From: Mycolicibacter algericus DSM 45454
Lineage (GTDB): Bacteria; Actinomycetota; Actinomycetes; Mycobacteriales; Mycobacteriaceae
Assembly: GCF_002086455.1 (NCBI RefSeq)
Contig: NZ_MVHC01000001.1
Coordinates: 1 to 64,000 of the forward strand
Length of the DNA: 64,000 nucleotides
Direction of reading: 5' to 3'
Shown here: one piece after another, positions 10,768 through 20,721 of the stretch
How the letters are laid out: every line of letters begins with the position of its first letter
Position numbering within the stretch: position 1 is the first letter of the stretch
The notes under the pieces: generated by a model
Seen by the model: the letters and a program-made list of their open reading frames with translations, nothing else
Databases searched by the model: none
What the model was told of the DNA's origin: nothing
Program-made: the position numbers and the translations under genes

Positions 10768-11963
10768 CGGGCCACCTTCATCGCGCCGGCCCCGGCGGCG
10801 GCCAGCATGGCGTGGCGCGCCCGCTCCACCGCGCCGGGAAGCACCGCCAGCACCGCATCGACGTCGTCATCGACGCTGGTGTGCCCCAACGACAGTCGCA
10901 ACGAACCACGAGCGACGACCGGGTCGGCGCCCATCGCGGTCAGCACATGCGAAGGCCGTGCCACCCCGGCGGTGCAGGCCGAACCGGTGGAGCATTCGAT
11001 GCCGTTGGCGTCCAACAACATCAGCAAGGAATCGCCTTCGCAGTCGGCGAATGTGAAGTGCGCGTTGCCCGGCAGCCGGTCGGTGCGTGAGCCGTTGACG
11101 CAACTGTCCTCGATCGCGGCGAGCACGCCGTCGATGAGCCGGTCGCGCAGCGCCGCGACCCGGCCCGAGGTGGCCTGCAGTGACCCGACGGCGATCTGCA
11201 GCGCGGTGGCCATGCCGACCGCGCCCGCGACATCGAGGGTGCCGGAGCGAATATCGCGCTCCTGTCCCCCGCCGTGTGTGAGCGGAACACACGTCACGTC
11301 GCGGCGCACCAGCAGTGCGCCGACGCCGCATGGTCCACCGAACTTGTGGGCGGTCAGGCTCAGCGCCGACAGTTTGCTGGCGGCGAAGTCGACCGGCAAC
11401 TGCCCGACGGCCTGCACCGCATCGGAGTGCATCGGCACCCCGAACTCCGCGGCGACCGCGGCCAGTTCGGCGATCGGCAGGACGGTGCCGACTTCGTTGT
11501 TGGCCCACATCACCGATACCAGCGCCACATCGTCAGCGCGGCCGGCATCCAGTTCCTCACGCAGCGCCGCCGGCGACACCGAACCGTCGGGCTCGGTGGG
11601 CAGCCAGGTGATCTCGGCGCCTTCATGGTCGGCGAGCCAGCTGACCGAATCGAGCACCGCGTGGTGCTCGATCTCGGTGGTGATGATCCGGCGCCGGCGC
11701 GGGTCGACGTCGCGGCGGGCCCAGTAGATGCCCTTGACCGCCAGGTTGTCGCCGTCGGTGCCACCGGCGGTGAATACCACCTCGGACGGTCGTGCACCCA
11801 GCCGTGCGGCGATCGACTCCCGGGACTCCTCCATCCGGCGTCTGGCGGCGCGGCCGGCGGAATGCAGCGACGAGGCGTTGCCGACGGTGCCCATCACGGC
11901 CGTCATCGCCTCGATGGCCTCGGGGTGCATCGGGGTGGTGGCAGCGTGATCCAGATAGACCAT
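10764..11963 (-). CDS. iscS: Cysteine desulfurase, NifS/IscS class
   Basis: The 399-residue PLP enzyme takes sulfur from cysteine for tRNA thiolation and Fe-S assembly. Features: N-terminal YLDHAATTP, the IEHHAVLD motif, PLP lysine K207 in TAHKFGG, and the mobile loop with catalytic cysteine C330 in [12 protein letters not shown] 11963 matches the family start; the open frame extends far upstream but that part overlaps the acyltransferase gene out of frame. It is followed by mnmA with an ATGA overlap, the same pairing as Rv3025c-Rv3024c. Confidence 0.95.
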   Translation of the reverse strand: MVYLDHAATTPMHPEAIEAMTAVMGTVGNASSLHSAGRAARRRMEESRESIAARLGARPSEVVFTAGGTDGDNLAVKGIYWARRDVDPRRRRIITTEIEHHAVLDSVSWLADHEGAEITWLPTEPDGSVSPAALREELDAGRADDVALVSVMWANNEVGTVLPIAELAAVAAEFGVPMHSDAVQAVGQLPVDFAASKLSALSLTAHKFGGPCGVGALLVRRDVTCVPLTHGGGQERDIRSGTLDVAGAVGMATALQIAVGSLQATSGRVAALRDRLIDGVLAAIEDSCVNGSRTDRLPGNAHFTFADCEGDSLLMLLDANGIECSTGSACTAGVARPSHVLTAMGADPVVARGSLRLSLGHTSVDDDVDAVLAVLPGAVERARHAMLAAAGAGAMKVAR

Positions 11964-12022
11964 GACCCGCCCAGGATACCGGGCAGCTCGGGGCGGCCCG
12001 GCGGTGCGGCGAGCAGCCGGGT

Positions 12023-12835
12023 TCAACAGAAGATGCAGGCTGGTCGGCTCGGCAGCGCCCGGCACCCCACCGCGGCCTGACAACGCGCGGCCAGTTCGCG
12101 CCGATCGCTTCCCGGCAGCTGCAGCGACGCGACGTGCACCTGCGCGACGGTGTGCCGCGCGGTGATCAGGCGCCCCATCGAGGCCACCAGGGTGTCGTCG
12201 CCGACGAAGGCCGGCAACGTCGAGCGCGACCCATCGGGATGGCGATAGCCGACCCGCAGCGGCTGCACCGGCCGCGACGCGTCGACCGCGGCCTGGAACA
12301 TCGCCGGGTAGAACCGGCCGTGGGCCCGCCCGCACCAGGTGGTGCCCTCCGGGAAGGCCACCACGGTGCGCCCGGCCCGCAGCCGGGCCGCGACCGCCTC
12401 GACCACCGACGGCAGCCCGAGCAGGCTGTCCCGATCGATCGGAATGACCCGCATCAGCCGGGCCAGCGCCCCGATCCCGGGCCAGCTGATCAGGTCGGCG
12501 CGCGCCACGAACGTTCCCGGCGACACCGCGCCGACGACGAACACGTCCAGCCAGGATGCATGCGTGCTGACCACCAGCATGCCGCGCAGATTGCGCACCG
12601 GCCCGCCCGTGATCGCCACCCGCACCCCGAAGCAGCGCAGCAGCAACCGGCAGCACCCACGCTGCAGGCGCGCGGGTATCGGCACCGCCAGCAGTGGTAA
12701 CACCGGCACCAGCAGCACCGCCAGGGCCAACCGCAGTGCCACCACCGCTATCGGCACCCGCTCGACCCCGCCGTGCACGCACGCCGGCGTGCAGAAGCCG
12801 CGGGGCGCCCAGGGGTGCGAGGCCGCACCGTTCAC
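12023..12835 (-). CDS. 1-acyl-glycerophosphate acyltransferase family protein (PlsC/OlsA-like)
   Basis: The 270-residue membrane-associated protein has the PlsC motifs: HASWLD (HX4D catalytic pair), the FPEGTTW substrate motif and a following strand. A hydrophobic segment lies near residues 25-50 ([20 protein letters not shown]). It would transfer an acyl group to a lysolipid. Its ATG overlaps the end of the upstream OlsB-like gene by 4 nt, and OlsB plus OlsA is the known two-step route to ornithine lipids. That role is inferred; phosphatidic acid synthesis is the alternative. It corresponds in position to Rv3026c. Confidence 0.85.
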   Translation of the reverse strand: MNGAASHPWAPRGFCTPACVHGGVERVPIAVVALRLALAVLLVPVLPLLAVPIPARLQRGCCRLLLRCFGVRVAITGGPVRNLRGMLVVSTHASWLDVFVVGAVSPGTFVARADLISWPGIGALARLMRVIPIDRDSLLGLPSVVEAVAARLRAGRTVVAFPEGTTWCGRAHGRFYPAMFQAAVDASRPVQPLRVGYRHPDGSRSTLPAFVGDDTLVASMGRLITARHTVAQVHVASLQLPGSDRRELAARCQAAVGCRALPSRPACIFC

Positions 12836-13665
12836 GCTTCCGCGGTGCCGTTGGCCGCCGGCGACACCGCAGCCGCCGCCGCCACCGAACGCAGCCGGTG
12901 CAGGTAGCGCGTGTCGGCATCACCTCGGCACAGCAGCGCCGGGAAGTCGCCGACCCCGAAAGCCGGGTCGTGCGCCGGTTCGCCGCAGACCCGCGCACCC
13001 AGCCGCAGGTAGCCGCGCAACAACGGCGGCAGTGTCGGGCGGGCCGGCGGCACGATCTCATCGAGGCTCTTACCGTCGAGCACCACCGGCCGATACGGGA
13101 CCACCCAGTGCGGTGAGGCGTGACGGTGCCGCACGAAGTCGCGGACGCCGCGGAGCTGGCTGCCGGGCGCGCCCTCGCCGTGGATGGGCACTGAGACGCA
13201 GCCGGTGATGTAGTCGTATTGGTAGCGATCCAGGTAGGCCAGGATCCCGGCCCACATCAACAGCACGACGGCACCGTTGCGGTGCCCCGGGCGTACCACC
13301 GCGCGGCCCATCTCGACCAGCGACGGGCGCAACGGATCGAGTGCGGCGACGTCGAATTCGGCTGCGCTGTAGAGGCCGCCGGCGGCGATGGCACCGGTCG
13401 GGGGCAGCATCCGGTAGCAGCCGACCAGCGCTCCGGAGGTGTCGTCACGCACCAGCAGGTGATCACAGAATTCGTCGAAGCTGTCCGCGTCGCGGCCATC
13501 GGGGGCGTAGGTCATGGTGAATCCCGGCTCGGCACTGAACACTTCGTAGCGCAGCCGCTGGGCGGCTTCGATCAGCGCGGGCTCGCGTGATAGCAGCAGC
13601 GAGTAGCGGGGGGTGTCGGTCGTGGTGGCGGGCTCGGGGGCGATGAGTACAGAACCGGTGCTCAC
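12832..13665 (-). CDS. OlsB-like N-acyltransferase (GNAT, Acetyltransf_5 type)
   Basis: The 277-residue protein has the pattern of the ornithine N-acyltransferase/hemolysin-type GNAT family: [44 protein letters not shown] and a late TGCVSVPI strand. OlsB enzymes load a 3-hydroxyacyl group from ACP onto the amino group of ornithine. Coupling to a PlsC-type gene strengthens this reading. The start is uncertain: GTG 13665 was chosen, GTG 13674 is possible. The same position in M. tuberculosis is Rv3027c. Confidence 0.75.
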   Translation of the reverse strand: MSTGSVLIAPEPATTTDTPRYSLLLSREPALIEAAQRLRYEVFSAEPGFTMTYAPDGRDADSFDEFCDHLLVRDDTSGALVGCYRMLPPTGAIAAGGLYSAAEFDVAALDPLRPSLVEMGRAVVRPGHRNGAVVLLMWAGILAYLDRYQYDYITGCVSVPIHGEGAPGSQLRGVRDFVRHRHASPHWVVPYRPVVLDGKSLDEIVPPARPTLPPLLRGYLRLGARVCGEPAHDPAFGVGDFPALLCRGDADTRYLHRLRSVAAAAAVSPAANGTAEA

Positions 13666-13819
13666 GCTGAGCACAGTCGCGCAGTGATGCGACGCCCAGG
13701 CAATCACCGCGTGACATGTCGATGCACGCTCGGTGACGAGTTGCAGCCTCCAGGCGGTCCGCGCGCTGCCAGCGGCAACTCGAGAGAAATCGACATTCTG
13801 ACGATAAAAATCAACGTTG

Positions 13820-13840
13820 TGTAGACTTTGTCTGCAAAGT
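13820..13840. promoter_or_regulatory. Palindromic operator upstream of the SDR-tetR operon
   Basis: Two overlapping inverted repeats lie in an AT-richer patch: TGTAGAC-TTT-GTCTGCA (13820-13836, one mismatch) and the perfect ACTTTG-TCTG-CAAAGT (13825-13840). They end 38 nt before the SDR start and within the divergent region shared with the OlsB-like gene. Autoregulation by the TetR protein encoded second in the operon is the obvious reading, but it is an inference. Confidence 0.5.
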
Positions 13841-13877
13841 GCTCGATCGCGTTTTCTCGGTCCCAACGGGGGTGCAA

Positions 13878-14726
13878 ATGCCGACACAGCAGTGGCTCAT
13901 CACCGGCGTCAGCACGGGTCTGGGCCGTGCCTTCGCCCAAGCGGCTTTGGCCGCCGGGCACACCGTCGTCGGGACGGTGCGGTCCGCAGATGACCTAGCG
14001 GCCTTCCGCGCGCTCAAACCCGGGTACGCCCACGGCCGCATCGTGGATGTGACTGACGATGACGCCGTTTCGAGTCTGCTCACCGAGGTAGAGCAGTGCA
14101 TCGGCCCATTGGATGTCGTCGTCGCCAATGCCGGCTACGGCCTGGAGGGCACCTTCGAGGAAACACCCCTGGCCGAGGTGCGGCGACAGTTCGCGGTCAA
14201 CGTGTTCGGGACCGTGGCCACGCTGCAGGCCGCACTGCCCCCGATGCGCCGGCGCCGCCGCGGACACCTGATGGCCGTCACCTCCATGGGCGGGCTCATG
14301 GCCGTCCCCGGCATGTCCGCCTACTGCGGCAGCAAGTTCGCTGTCGAAGGCATCCTGGAAGCACTCGGCAAAGAGGTTGCACAGTTCGGGATCCACGTAA
14401 CAGCGATCGAACCCGGCTCCTTCCGCACCGACTGGGCCGGACGATCCATGACACGTGCCGCGCGGAGCATCGCCGACTACGACGAGTTGTTCGGTCCCAT
14501 CCGCGAGAATCGAAAGCAGGCCAGCGGCAGGCAGCTGGGCAACCCGGCGAAAGCTGGGGACGCTGTCGTGCACATCGCGTCGCTCGCCCGGCCGCCGGCC
14601 CACCTCGTCCTGGGCTCGGATGCGCTGCGGCTGATCACCGCCGCGCGCATGTCCGTAGACGAGGAGATTCGGGCATGGGAAACCCTCTCCCGTACAACCG
14701 ATTTTGCAGAGGGCGCCGCCCTCTGA
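13878..14726 (+). CDS. SDR family NAD(P)-dependent oxidoreductase
   Basis: The 282-residue classical SDR has the cofactor loop TGVSTGLGRA (TGxxxGxG), NAG (VVVANAGYG), catalytic Ser-Tyr-Lys in VTSMGG ... YCGSKFAVEG, and a substrate-binding segment after IEPGSFRTDW. The substrate is unknown. ATG 13878 has a GGGGGT element 6 nt upstream; ATG 13839 would overlap the operator. Its stop overlaps the ATG of tetR by 1 nt, so the enzyme and its likely regulator form an operon. Confidence 0.88.
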   Translation: MPTQQWLITGVSTGLGRAFAQAALAAGHTVVGTVRSADDLAAFRALKPGYAHGRIVDVTDDDAVSSLLTEVEQCIGPLDVVVANAGYGLEGTFEETPLAEVRRQFAVNVFGTVATLQAALPPMRRRRRGHLMAVTSMGGLMAVPGMSAYCGSKFAVEGILEALGKEVAQFGIHVTAIEPGSFRTDWAGRSMTRAARSIADYDELFGPIRENRKQASGRQLGNPAKAGDAVVHIASLARPPAHLVLGSDALRLITAARMSVDEEIRAWETLSRTTDFAEGAAL

Positions 14727-15337
14727 TGCCCCGTCACCACCCCGCACGCAGCCGACGCCCTACCTTGCGCAAGGGCGATGTCCGGGAGCAGGCCATATTG
14801 GACACCTGCGAGGCTCTGCTGGCGCAAAAGGGCTACGATGCCATGACGGTCGCCGATGTCGCCCAGGGCGCCGGTATCACCCGCGGCGCCTTGTACTTCT
14901 ACTTCGGGTCGAAGCAAGACGTGGTCACCGCACTCGTCGCCCGCACCGTCGAACACTTGTGGGAGCGGTCCCGAGCCACGGCAGCCACCGACGACCCGCG
15001 CCAGGCGATCGCGGCGGCCATGCAGCGCACAGTCGAGCTGTGGAACGAGCACGGCCTGGTAATGCGCACAGCGATCGACCTGTCGTTGACGGTGCCGGAG
15101 ATCGGCCGCCTGTGGAGCCATACCGCTGACTTGTTCATCGCGGCCATCACCGCCGTGCTGGAGCGAGCCGGCGTTGAGACCGGCACGCAACCCGAACAGG
15201 CGCCTGCAATAGCGCGCACGTTGTGTTGGATGATCGAGCGCACCTTTTACCACACATCGCACGAATCTCGCGAGGAACTCCAACGGGCATCGAAGACGTG
15301 CGAACACATCTGGCTGATCAGCGCCGGGCTGACCTGA
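14726..15337 (+). CDS. TetR family regulator (EthR-like)
   Basis: The 203-residue protein has an N-terminal TetR helix-turn-helix (TVADVAQGAGITRGALYFYF, around residues 45-64) and a C-terminal ligand domain whose pattern (LWSHTADLFI ... RTLCWMIERTFY ... HIWLISAGL) resembles EthR. EthR represses a neighbouring monooxygenase; this one probably represses the co-transcribed SDR gene and itself through the palindrome at 13820-13840. Its ATG overlaps the SDR stop (TGATG). It ends 21 nt from a convergent SDR gene. Confidence 0.88.
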   Translation: MPRHHPARSRRPTLRKGDVREQAILDTCEALLAQKGYDAMTVADVAQGAGITRGALYFYFGSKQDVVTALVARTVEHLWERSRATAATDDPRQAIAAAMQRTVELWNEHGLVMRTAIDLSLTVPEIGRLWSHTADLFIAAITAVLERAGVETGTQPEQAPAIARTLCWMIERTFYHTSHESREELQRASKTCEHIWLISAGLT

Positions 15338-15358
15338 TGACGCCCCGATATGCCAACC

Positions 15359-16090
15359 TCAGGCGGCAGCACCGCCGCCGTCGGCGTGCAATGTCGAGCC
15401 GGTGATGAAGCTCGAACGCGGTGAGGCGAGAAACAGTACGGCTTCGGCGATCTCGGCTGCCTGTGCGGTGCGGCCCAGCGGAAGCGCCTTGCCCAGTTCA
15501 TCGTTTACGTCGCCCCATTCGGCAGCCACCCCCGCCGTGGCCGTGGGGCCGGGCGCCACGCTGTTCACCCGCACCCCGTGCGGGGAGAATTCGGCTGCCC
15601 AGGTACGCGTCAGCGATTCCAGTGCGGCCTTGGACGCGCTGTAGCTCGACGCTCCCGGGACACCCTTGAAGGCGACCATGCTGGTGACGTTGACGATGCT
15701 GCCGTGTCCGCGCCGCATCATCTTCGGCGCCAGCGCCGCGACCAGGAAGTAGGCGCCGCGCACGTTGGTGTCGAACGTCGACTCGAACGACGACACGTCC
15801 TGGTCGACCGTCAGCGCGCCCGGGAAGCTGGCGGCGTTGTTGACCACGATATCGACACCGGCTTCGCCGCATTGCCGGACAAGGGATTTCACCGAGTCGA
15901 GGTCGGACAGGTCGGCGGCCACGAACCGTACCCCGGCCCCGATGTCGGCGACCGCGGCGGCGCCGCGGTCGGCCGACCGGCCGGTGATGATCACCGCGGC
16001 GCCATGGCGCGCCAACAGCCGCGCGGATTCCAGTCCGATGCCGGCGGTCCCGCCGGTCACCAGCGCGGTCTGGCCCCTCAGCTCGTTCAC
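15359..16090 (-). CDS. SDR family oxidoreductase
   Basis: The 243-residue classical SDR shows TGGTAGIG (cofactor), NNAASFPG, the catalytic S-Y-K as NVTSMVAF ... SSYSASKAAL, VAPGPT and a C-terminal ITGSTLHADGG typical of the 3-ketoacyl-reductase-like subgroup. GTG 16090 overlaps the stop of the upstream NmrA-like gene (GTGA), so it was preferred over ATG 16105. The substrate cannot be told from sequence. Confidence 0.85.
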   Translation of the reverse strand: MNELRGQTALVTGGTAGIGLESARLLARHGAAVIITGRSADRGAAAVADIGAGVRFVAADLSDLDSVKSLVRQCGEAGVDIVVNNAASFPGALTVDQDVSSFESTFDTNVRGAYFLVAALAPKMMRRGHGSIVNVTSMVAFKGVPGASSYSASKAALESLTRTWAAEFSPHGVRVNSVAPGPTATAGVAAEWGDVNDELGKALPLGRTAQAAEIAEAVLFLASPRSSFITGSTLHADGGGAAA

Positions 16091-16830
16091 CGGGTCGCCA
16101 GCCAATCCGTCAGGCGGGTCTGAGACAACGTCGCGTCGGCACCGGTGACCAGTCCGGTGTCGCCGACCTTGGTGCCGAAGTACACCGCCGCCGGGTCGAC
16201 GACGATCGGCAGGGTTTCACCGCGGTGCGCCAGCGCCGCGGCCGCCAGTTCGGCGAAGGTCATCTTCTGCGGGCCGCCGATGTCGATGATCCCGTCGACC
16301 GGCGCCGCCTGCGCGGCTTTGGCCACCGCGGCGGCGACGTCGGCGCCGGCGATCGGCTGGATGAGCCCCTCGGGAACCCGCACCACACCGTCGACGGTCA
16401 GTGAGGCGGTGATCGCGTCGGCGAACTCGTGGAACTGGGTGGCACGCACGATGGTGTAGGGCAGCCCCGACTCGGTGATGATCCGCTCCTGAGCCACCTT
16501 GGCCCGCATGTAGCCGCTGTCGGGCAACCCGTCGCAACCCACGATCGACAACACCACGTAGTGGCTGACGTCGGCTTTTTCGGCCGCCGCCACCTGGTTG
16601 GTCGTCGAGCGGGTGAAGAAGTCCATGACCGGGTCGTCGCCGAAGTCCGGTGAGTTGACCACGTCGACGAGCACGTCGGCGCCGGAGAGCGCCTCGGCCA
16701 GCCCCCGGCCGGTGAGCACGTCGGCGCCGGTGTCGCGCGAGGCCGCCACCGGCTCATGCCCGGCGGCGGCCAGCAACGCGACCACCTTCGAACCGATCTG
16801 TCCGCTGGCACCCATCACGGTGATTTTCAT
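16087..16830 (-). CDS. NmrA-like/atypical SDR NAD(P)-binding protein
   Basis: The 247-residue protein begins KITVMGASGQIGSKVV with the GASGxIG nucleotide loop and continues as an NmrA/isoflavone-reductase-type Rossmann protein (SHYVVLSIVG, YMRAKVAQE, TIVRATQFHEF). It has no classical Tyr-x3-Lys pair in the usual place. Such proteins act as NADPH sensors or reductases. ATG 16830 has a strong GGGAGGT ribosome site. It is coupled to the downstream SDR gene by a 4-nt overlap and lies 89 nt after the LAL regulator. Confidence 0.8.
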   Translation of the reverse strand: MKITVMGASGQIGSKVVALLAAAGHEPVAASRDTGADVLTGRGLAEALSGADVLVDVVNSPDFGDDPVMDFFTRSTTNQVAAAEKADVSHYVVLSIVGCDGLPDSGYMRAKVAQERIITESGLPYTIVRATQFHEFADAITASLTVDGVVRVPEGLIQPIAGADVAAAVAKAAQAAPVDGIIDIGGPQKMTFAELAAAALAHRGETLPIVVDPAAVYFGTKVGDTGLVTGADATLSQTRLTDWLATR

Positions 16831-16919
16831 CTCGCTCGACCTCCCATTTGCCGGCTGCGTGTCCGCTATCGACACTGCCACCGCGCAAGGCAGGGCCGAA
16901 CCCCGGAAAGTCCGTGGTC

Positions 16920-19724
16920 TCACCCCGGGGCGGAGCGGCGCCATGGGCGATCGCGCAGCTCGCGGCGCGACCGGACGCCCAGCTTGGCGAAGACCTTGCG
17001 CAGGTGCCATTCGACGGTGTGGGCGCTGATGAACAACTGCACACCGATCTCGGCATTGGTCAGGCCCGCGCCGGCCAGCTCGGCGATCTGCTCTTCCTGC
17101 GCGGTCAGCGCGTCACCGGTGGCGACCGGCCGCCTGCGGACCTTCTCCCCGGTCGCCTGCAGCTCGCGGTGACTGCGCGCGGCGAACGCCCGGGCCCCGA
17201 AGTCGCTGAACATCGCGTGGGCGAGCCGCAGTTGGGTCCGTGCGTCACTGCGGCGGTTCTCCCGGCGCAGCCACTCCCCGTAGAGCAGGTGGCTGCGCGC
17301 CAGTTGCACGGCGATCCGGGTTCTCGTCAGTCGTTCGATCGCCTCGGTGTACCCGCTTTCCGCGGTGTCGCCGTCGCTGAGCAGCGCCGCCGACCTGGCC
17401 CGCACCCCCAGCGCCCAGTCGGTTCCGGCGGCCCGGGTCCGGTCGTCGAGCTGCGCCAGGGCGTCGGTGGCCCAGGCGCGTTGGTCGGTTCGCGCGGCGG
17501 CCTCCACCAGTTCCGCCAGGTTCCACCCGTAGAGCCCCAGGTCCTCGTATTCGCAGGCCCGGCCGAGCACGTCACAGGCCGCCTGATAGCGCCCCAGGCC
17601 GTTGTTCAGCACCGCACCGGCGTACCCTGCCAGCGCGCTCAGCCGTCCCTCGCCGCGCGCCGTTCCGTAGCGCACCGCCGCGTCGAGCAGCCCGGTCGCC
17701 TCGGCTTCGTCGCCCACCCAGGCGGCCAGCACCAACTCGTGATAACGCACCGGTGTCTGGCCGGCGGCGGCCGACAGGGTGCCGGCGTCGGCGATCAATG
17801 CCCGGGCCGAGGCGAATTCGCCGGCCTGGACGTGCACGCCGGCCAGCGTCGTCAACGCCATCGGCAACACCGCCAGCGCACCCGTATCGGTGGCGACCCG
17901 CACCGCGTCGGTGGCGATCCGATACCACGATTGGTCGTCCCACAATTCGTGCACCACCGCCTCGTGGGCGATCGGAAAGGCCTGCCACGACCAGGCTTCC
18001 GGGGTGATCGCCGCGATCGCGGCCCGCAGTGGGTCCGCCGCGGCGGCGCACCCGCCGAGCACCCGGCTGACCAGGCCGTGCAGCAGCAGACCGGCGGGCC
18101 GGCTCGGGTCCGCCCGCACCCGATCCGCGAGCGACACCGCGGTGGCGAAGCGCGCATCCTGACCGAACAGGCGCCCGGTGTACATCGCCGCGCTGACCGC
18201 CTCCAACAGTGCGTCCTGGCCCAGGTCGGTGTCGTGGCGCTCCAAAGCCGCTGCGGCGTCGAACAATTGCCGTACCGACAGGTTCAGGGTCGGAGCGTCT
18301 CCGCTGCCGCGGCCCCGGGTGAACATCAACATCGCGCGGGTCCGCGCCGCCCTGGCACGCTGCACGGCGTCCAGCGGTGCCATCTCCGCGGTGTCCAACA
18401 GTGCGTCGGCCGCGTCGAGCTCGGCGGCCGCTCGCATCGCCTCGGCCGCATCCAGGGCGCGGCCACCGCGACGGGCGGCGTCCGGAGTCAGCTCGGTGGC
18501 CCGCGCCAGAAACGCCGCCGCCGCGGCGGTTCCGCCGCGAAGCTGGGCCCGCCCGGCGGAGTGCTCCAATTCGGCTGCCACCGCTTCATCCGGGGCGGCC
18601 GCGGCGTGGGCGGCATGCCAGGCGCGGCGGTCGGGGTCATGCGCCGCATCGGTGGCTTCGGCCAGCGCGCGATGGGCCTGCCGGCGCTGCGCCGGGTCCG
18701 CGGCGCGGTATACCGCCGAACGCACCAGCGGATGCCGGAACCGCACCCGCTGACCGGTCTCGGCAAGGCCGGCCGCCTCGGCCGGCGCCAACGCCTCGGC
18801 GGGCAGACCGAGCAGTTGCGCCGCGGACAGCAGCAAGGTCGGGTCCCCCACCGGCTCGGCCGCGGCCAGCAGCAGCAGCCGCTGGGTGTCGTCGGGCAGC
18901 AGCCGGACCCGGGCGAGAAAGTGTCGTTCGAGCTGGCCGGCGACCGGCCGGACGTCGGGCCGGTAGTAGCCGCCGGCCAGTTCGGCGGGCGACAACCCCC
19001 GGGGCAGCTCCAGCAGCGCCAGCGGGTTGCCGTGCGTCTCGGCGACGATGCGGTCCCGCACCTGGGTGTCGATGCGCCCGGCGACGGCGGAGGCCAGCAG
19101 TTCGCGGGCGTCGGCGTCGCCCAGTCCCCGCAACACCAGCCTCGGCAGACCGGTCAATCCGTCGACCGGCTCCCGCAGCGCGAACACCAGGGCCACCGGT
19201 TCGGCCACCAGGCGGCGCGCCACAAAACCCAGCGTCTGCGCCGTTACCCGGTCCAGCCACTGGGCGTCGTCCACCAGGCACAGCACCGGGTGCTCGGCGG
19301 CGGCCGCGGCCAGCAGGCCCAGCACCGCGAGCCCGACCAGAAAGCGGTCGGGGGCCGGTCCCGAACTCAGCCCGAAGGCGATATGCAGCGCCTCGCGTTG
19401 CGGATCAGGGAGCGCGCCGGCGAAATTCATCAGCGGGGCGCACACCTGCTGCAGGCCGGCGAAGGCCAGCTCCATATCCGACTCCACCCCGGCGGTGCCG
19501 ATCACCCGGAAGCCGGTCGCACTGCCGGCCAGATAATCCAGCAGCGCGGTCTTGCCGATACCGGCCTCGCCCCGCAGCACCAGCACCTGGCTGTCGCCGT
19601 TGCGGGCCCGCGCTATTAGGTCCCGAAGCTGTGTCTGCTCGCCGTCCCGGCCGACCAGCCCGTCACCCGACGCAAAAGCCCCCGACACGCCAGGCGTGCG
19701 GGGGCCGTTGCCGGGACTGCTCAC
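16920..19724 (-). CDS. LAL-type (large ATP-binding LuxR) transcriptional regulator
   Basis: The 934-residue regulator has an N-terminal STAND-type ATPase (Walker A GEAGIGKT at 52-59, Walker B about 150 in CLVDDAQWLD), a long helical repeat middle part, and a C-terminal LuxR helix-turn-helix (LTAQEEQIAELAG ... GLTNAEIGVQLFISAHTVEW ... LGVRSRREL). LAL proteins bind ATP and an inducer and activate transcription. The GTG start lies 10 nt after etfA with no clear ribosome site, so it may be co-transcribed with etfBA. The following NmrA-like and SDR genes are plausible targets (inference). Confidence 0.9.
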   Translation of the reverse strand: MSSPGNGPRTPGVSGAFASGDGLVGRDGEQTQLRDLIARARNGDSQVLVLRGEAGIGKTALLDYLAGSATGFRVIGTAGVESDMELAFAGLQQVCAPLMNFAGALPDPQREALHIAFGLSSGPAPDRFLVGLAVLGLLAAAAAEHPVLCLVDDAQWLDRVTAQTLGFVARRLVAEPVALVFALREPVDGLTGLPRLVLRGLGDADARELLASAVAGRIDTQVRDRIVAETHGNPLALLELPRGLSPAELAGGYYRPDVRPVAGQLERHFLARVRLLPDDTQRLLLLAAAEPVGDPTLLLSAAQLLGLPAEALAPAEAAGLAETGQRVRFRHPLVRSAVYRAADPAQRRQAHRALAEATDAAHDPDRRAWHAAHAAAAPDEAVAAELEHSAGRAQLRGGTAAAAAFLARATELTPDAARRGGRALDAAEAMRAAAELDAADALLDTAEMAPLDAVQRARAARTRAMLMFTRGRGSGDAPTLNLSVRQLFDAAAALERHDTDLGQDALLEAVSAAMYTGRLFGQDARFATAVSLADRVRADPSRPAGLLLHGLVSRVLGGCAAAADPLRAAIAAITPEAWSWQAFPIAHEAVVHELWDDQSWYRIATDAVRVATDTGALAVLPMALTTLAGVHVQAGEFASARALIADAGTLSAAAGQTPVRYHELVLAAWVGDEAEATGLLDAAVRYGTARGEGRLSALAGYAGAVLNNGLGRYQAACDVLGRACEYEDLGLYGWNLAELVEAAARTDQRAWATDALAQLDDRTRAAGTDWALGVRARSAALLSDGDTAESGYTEAIERLTRTRIAVQLARSHLLYGEWLRRENRRSDARTQLRLAHAMFSDFGARAFAARSHRELQATGEKVRRRPVATGDALTAQEEQIAELAGAGLTNAEIGVQLFISAHTVEWHLRKVFAKLGVRSRRELRDRPWRRSAPG

Positions 19725-19734
19725 GCAGAAGAAA

Positions 19735-20691
19735 TTAACCCTTGCGGGCCTTGACCGCCTCGGTCAACTGCGGGGCGACCTTGAACAGGTCCCCGACGAT
19801 GCCGTAATCGGCGATCTCGAAGATCGGCGCTTCCTCGTCCTTGTTGACCACAACGATGGTCTTGGAGGTCTGCATCCCGGCGCGGTGCTGGATCGCGCCG
19901 GAGATGCCCAGCGCGATGTACAGCTGCGGCGAGACGGTCTTACCGGTCTGGCCGATCTGGAACTGGCCCGGGTAGTAGCCCGAGTCCACCGCGGCACGCG
20001 AGGCGCCCACGGCGGCACCGAGCGAGTCGGCCAGCTCTTCGACCACCGAGAAGCTCTCCGCGCTGCCGACGCCACGACCGCCGGCCACCACGATGGGGGC
20101 CTCGGTGAGCTCCGGACGGTCACCGGCCACCGCCGGCTCCCGCGAGGTGACCTTGGTGGCGTTCTCCTCGGCGGCGGGCACCTCCACGGTGACCTGCTCG
20201 CCCGCTCCGGCGGCCGGCGCCGGCTCCACGGCACCCGCCCGCACGGTGATCACCGGGGTGTCGCCGGTGGGCTCGGCGTCGACGGTGTAGGCGCCACCGA
20301 AGATGGAGTGCACCACCTTGGCGCCTTCTTTGACCTCGACCACGTCGACCAGCAGACCGGATCCGATCCGGGCGGCCAGCCGGCCGGCCACCTCTTTGCC
20401 GTCGGCGTTGGCGGCGATCAGCACCGCCGCCGGGGCGGCCGACTCGGTCAGCGCGGCCAGCACGTCGACCGTCGGGGTGAGCAGGTAGCCCTCCACCACG
20501 TCGGATTCGGCGACGTAGATCTTGGCGGCGCCGGCTTCCTTCAGTCCGTCGACCAGCGGCGCGGCGGCGCCGGGGGCGCCCACCACGACCGCGGACGGTT
20601 CGCCGAGCACCCGCGCGGCGGTGATCAATTCGGAGCTGACCTTCTTCAGCGCTCCGTCGGCGTGCTCAACGAGCACCAGTACTTCAGCCAT
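19735..20691 (-). CDS. etfA: Electron transfer flavoprotein alpha subunit
   Basis: EtfA and EtfB form the FAD/AMP heterodimer that takes electrons from acyl-CoA dehydrogenases. The 318-residue length equals that of M. tuberculosis EtfA. The C-terminal FAD-binding domain carries the family signature ([19 protein letters not shown], then [19 protein letters not shown]). It lies 30 nt behind etfB on the same strand. Confidence 0.96.
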   Translation of the reverse strand: MAEVLVLVEHADGALKKVSSELITAARVLGEPSAVVVGAPGAAAPLVDGLKEAGAAKIYVAESDVVEGYLLTPTVDVLAALTESAAPAAVLIAANADGKEVAGRLAARIGSGLLVDVVEVKEGAKVVHSIFGGAYTVDAEPTGDTPVITVRAGAVEPAPAAGAGEQVTVEVPAAEENATKVTSREPAVAGDRPELTEAPIVVAGGRGVGSAESFSVVEELADSLGAAVGASRAAVDSGYYPGQFQIGQTGKTVSPQLYIALGISGAIQHRAGMQTSKTIVVVNKDEEAPIFEIADYGIVGDLFKVAPQLTEAVKARKG

Positions 20692-20721
20692 GTTTGTCTT
20701 CCCTCTAAGTCTTCGATGTCG

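Noticed and set aside
16848..19619. A 923-codon open frame on the plus strand
   Set aside because: It is antisense to the LAL regulator; the composition (Arg, Gly, Gln, Pro rich, no domain) is what high-GC third positions give on the opposite strand.
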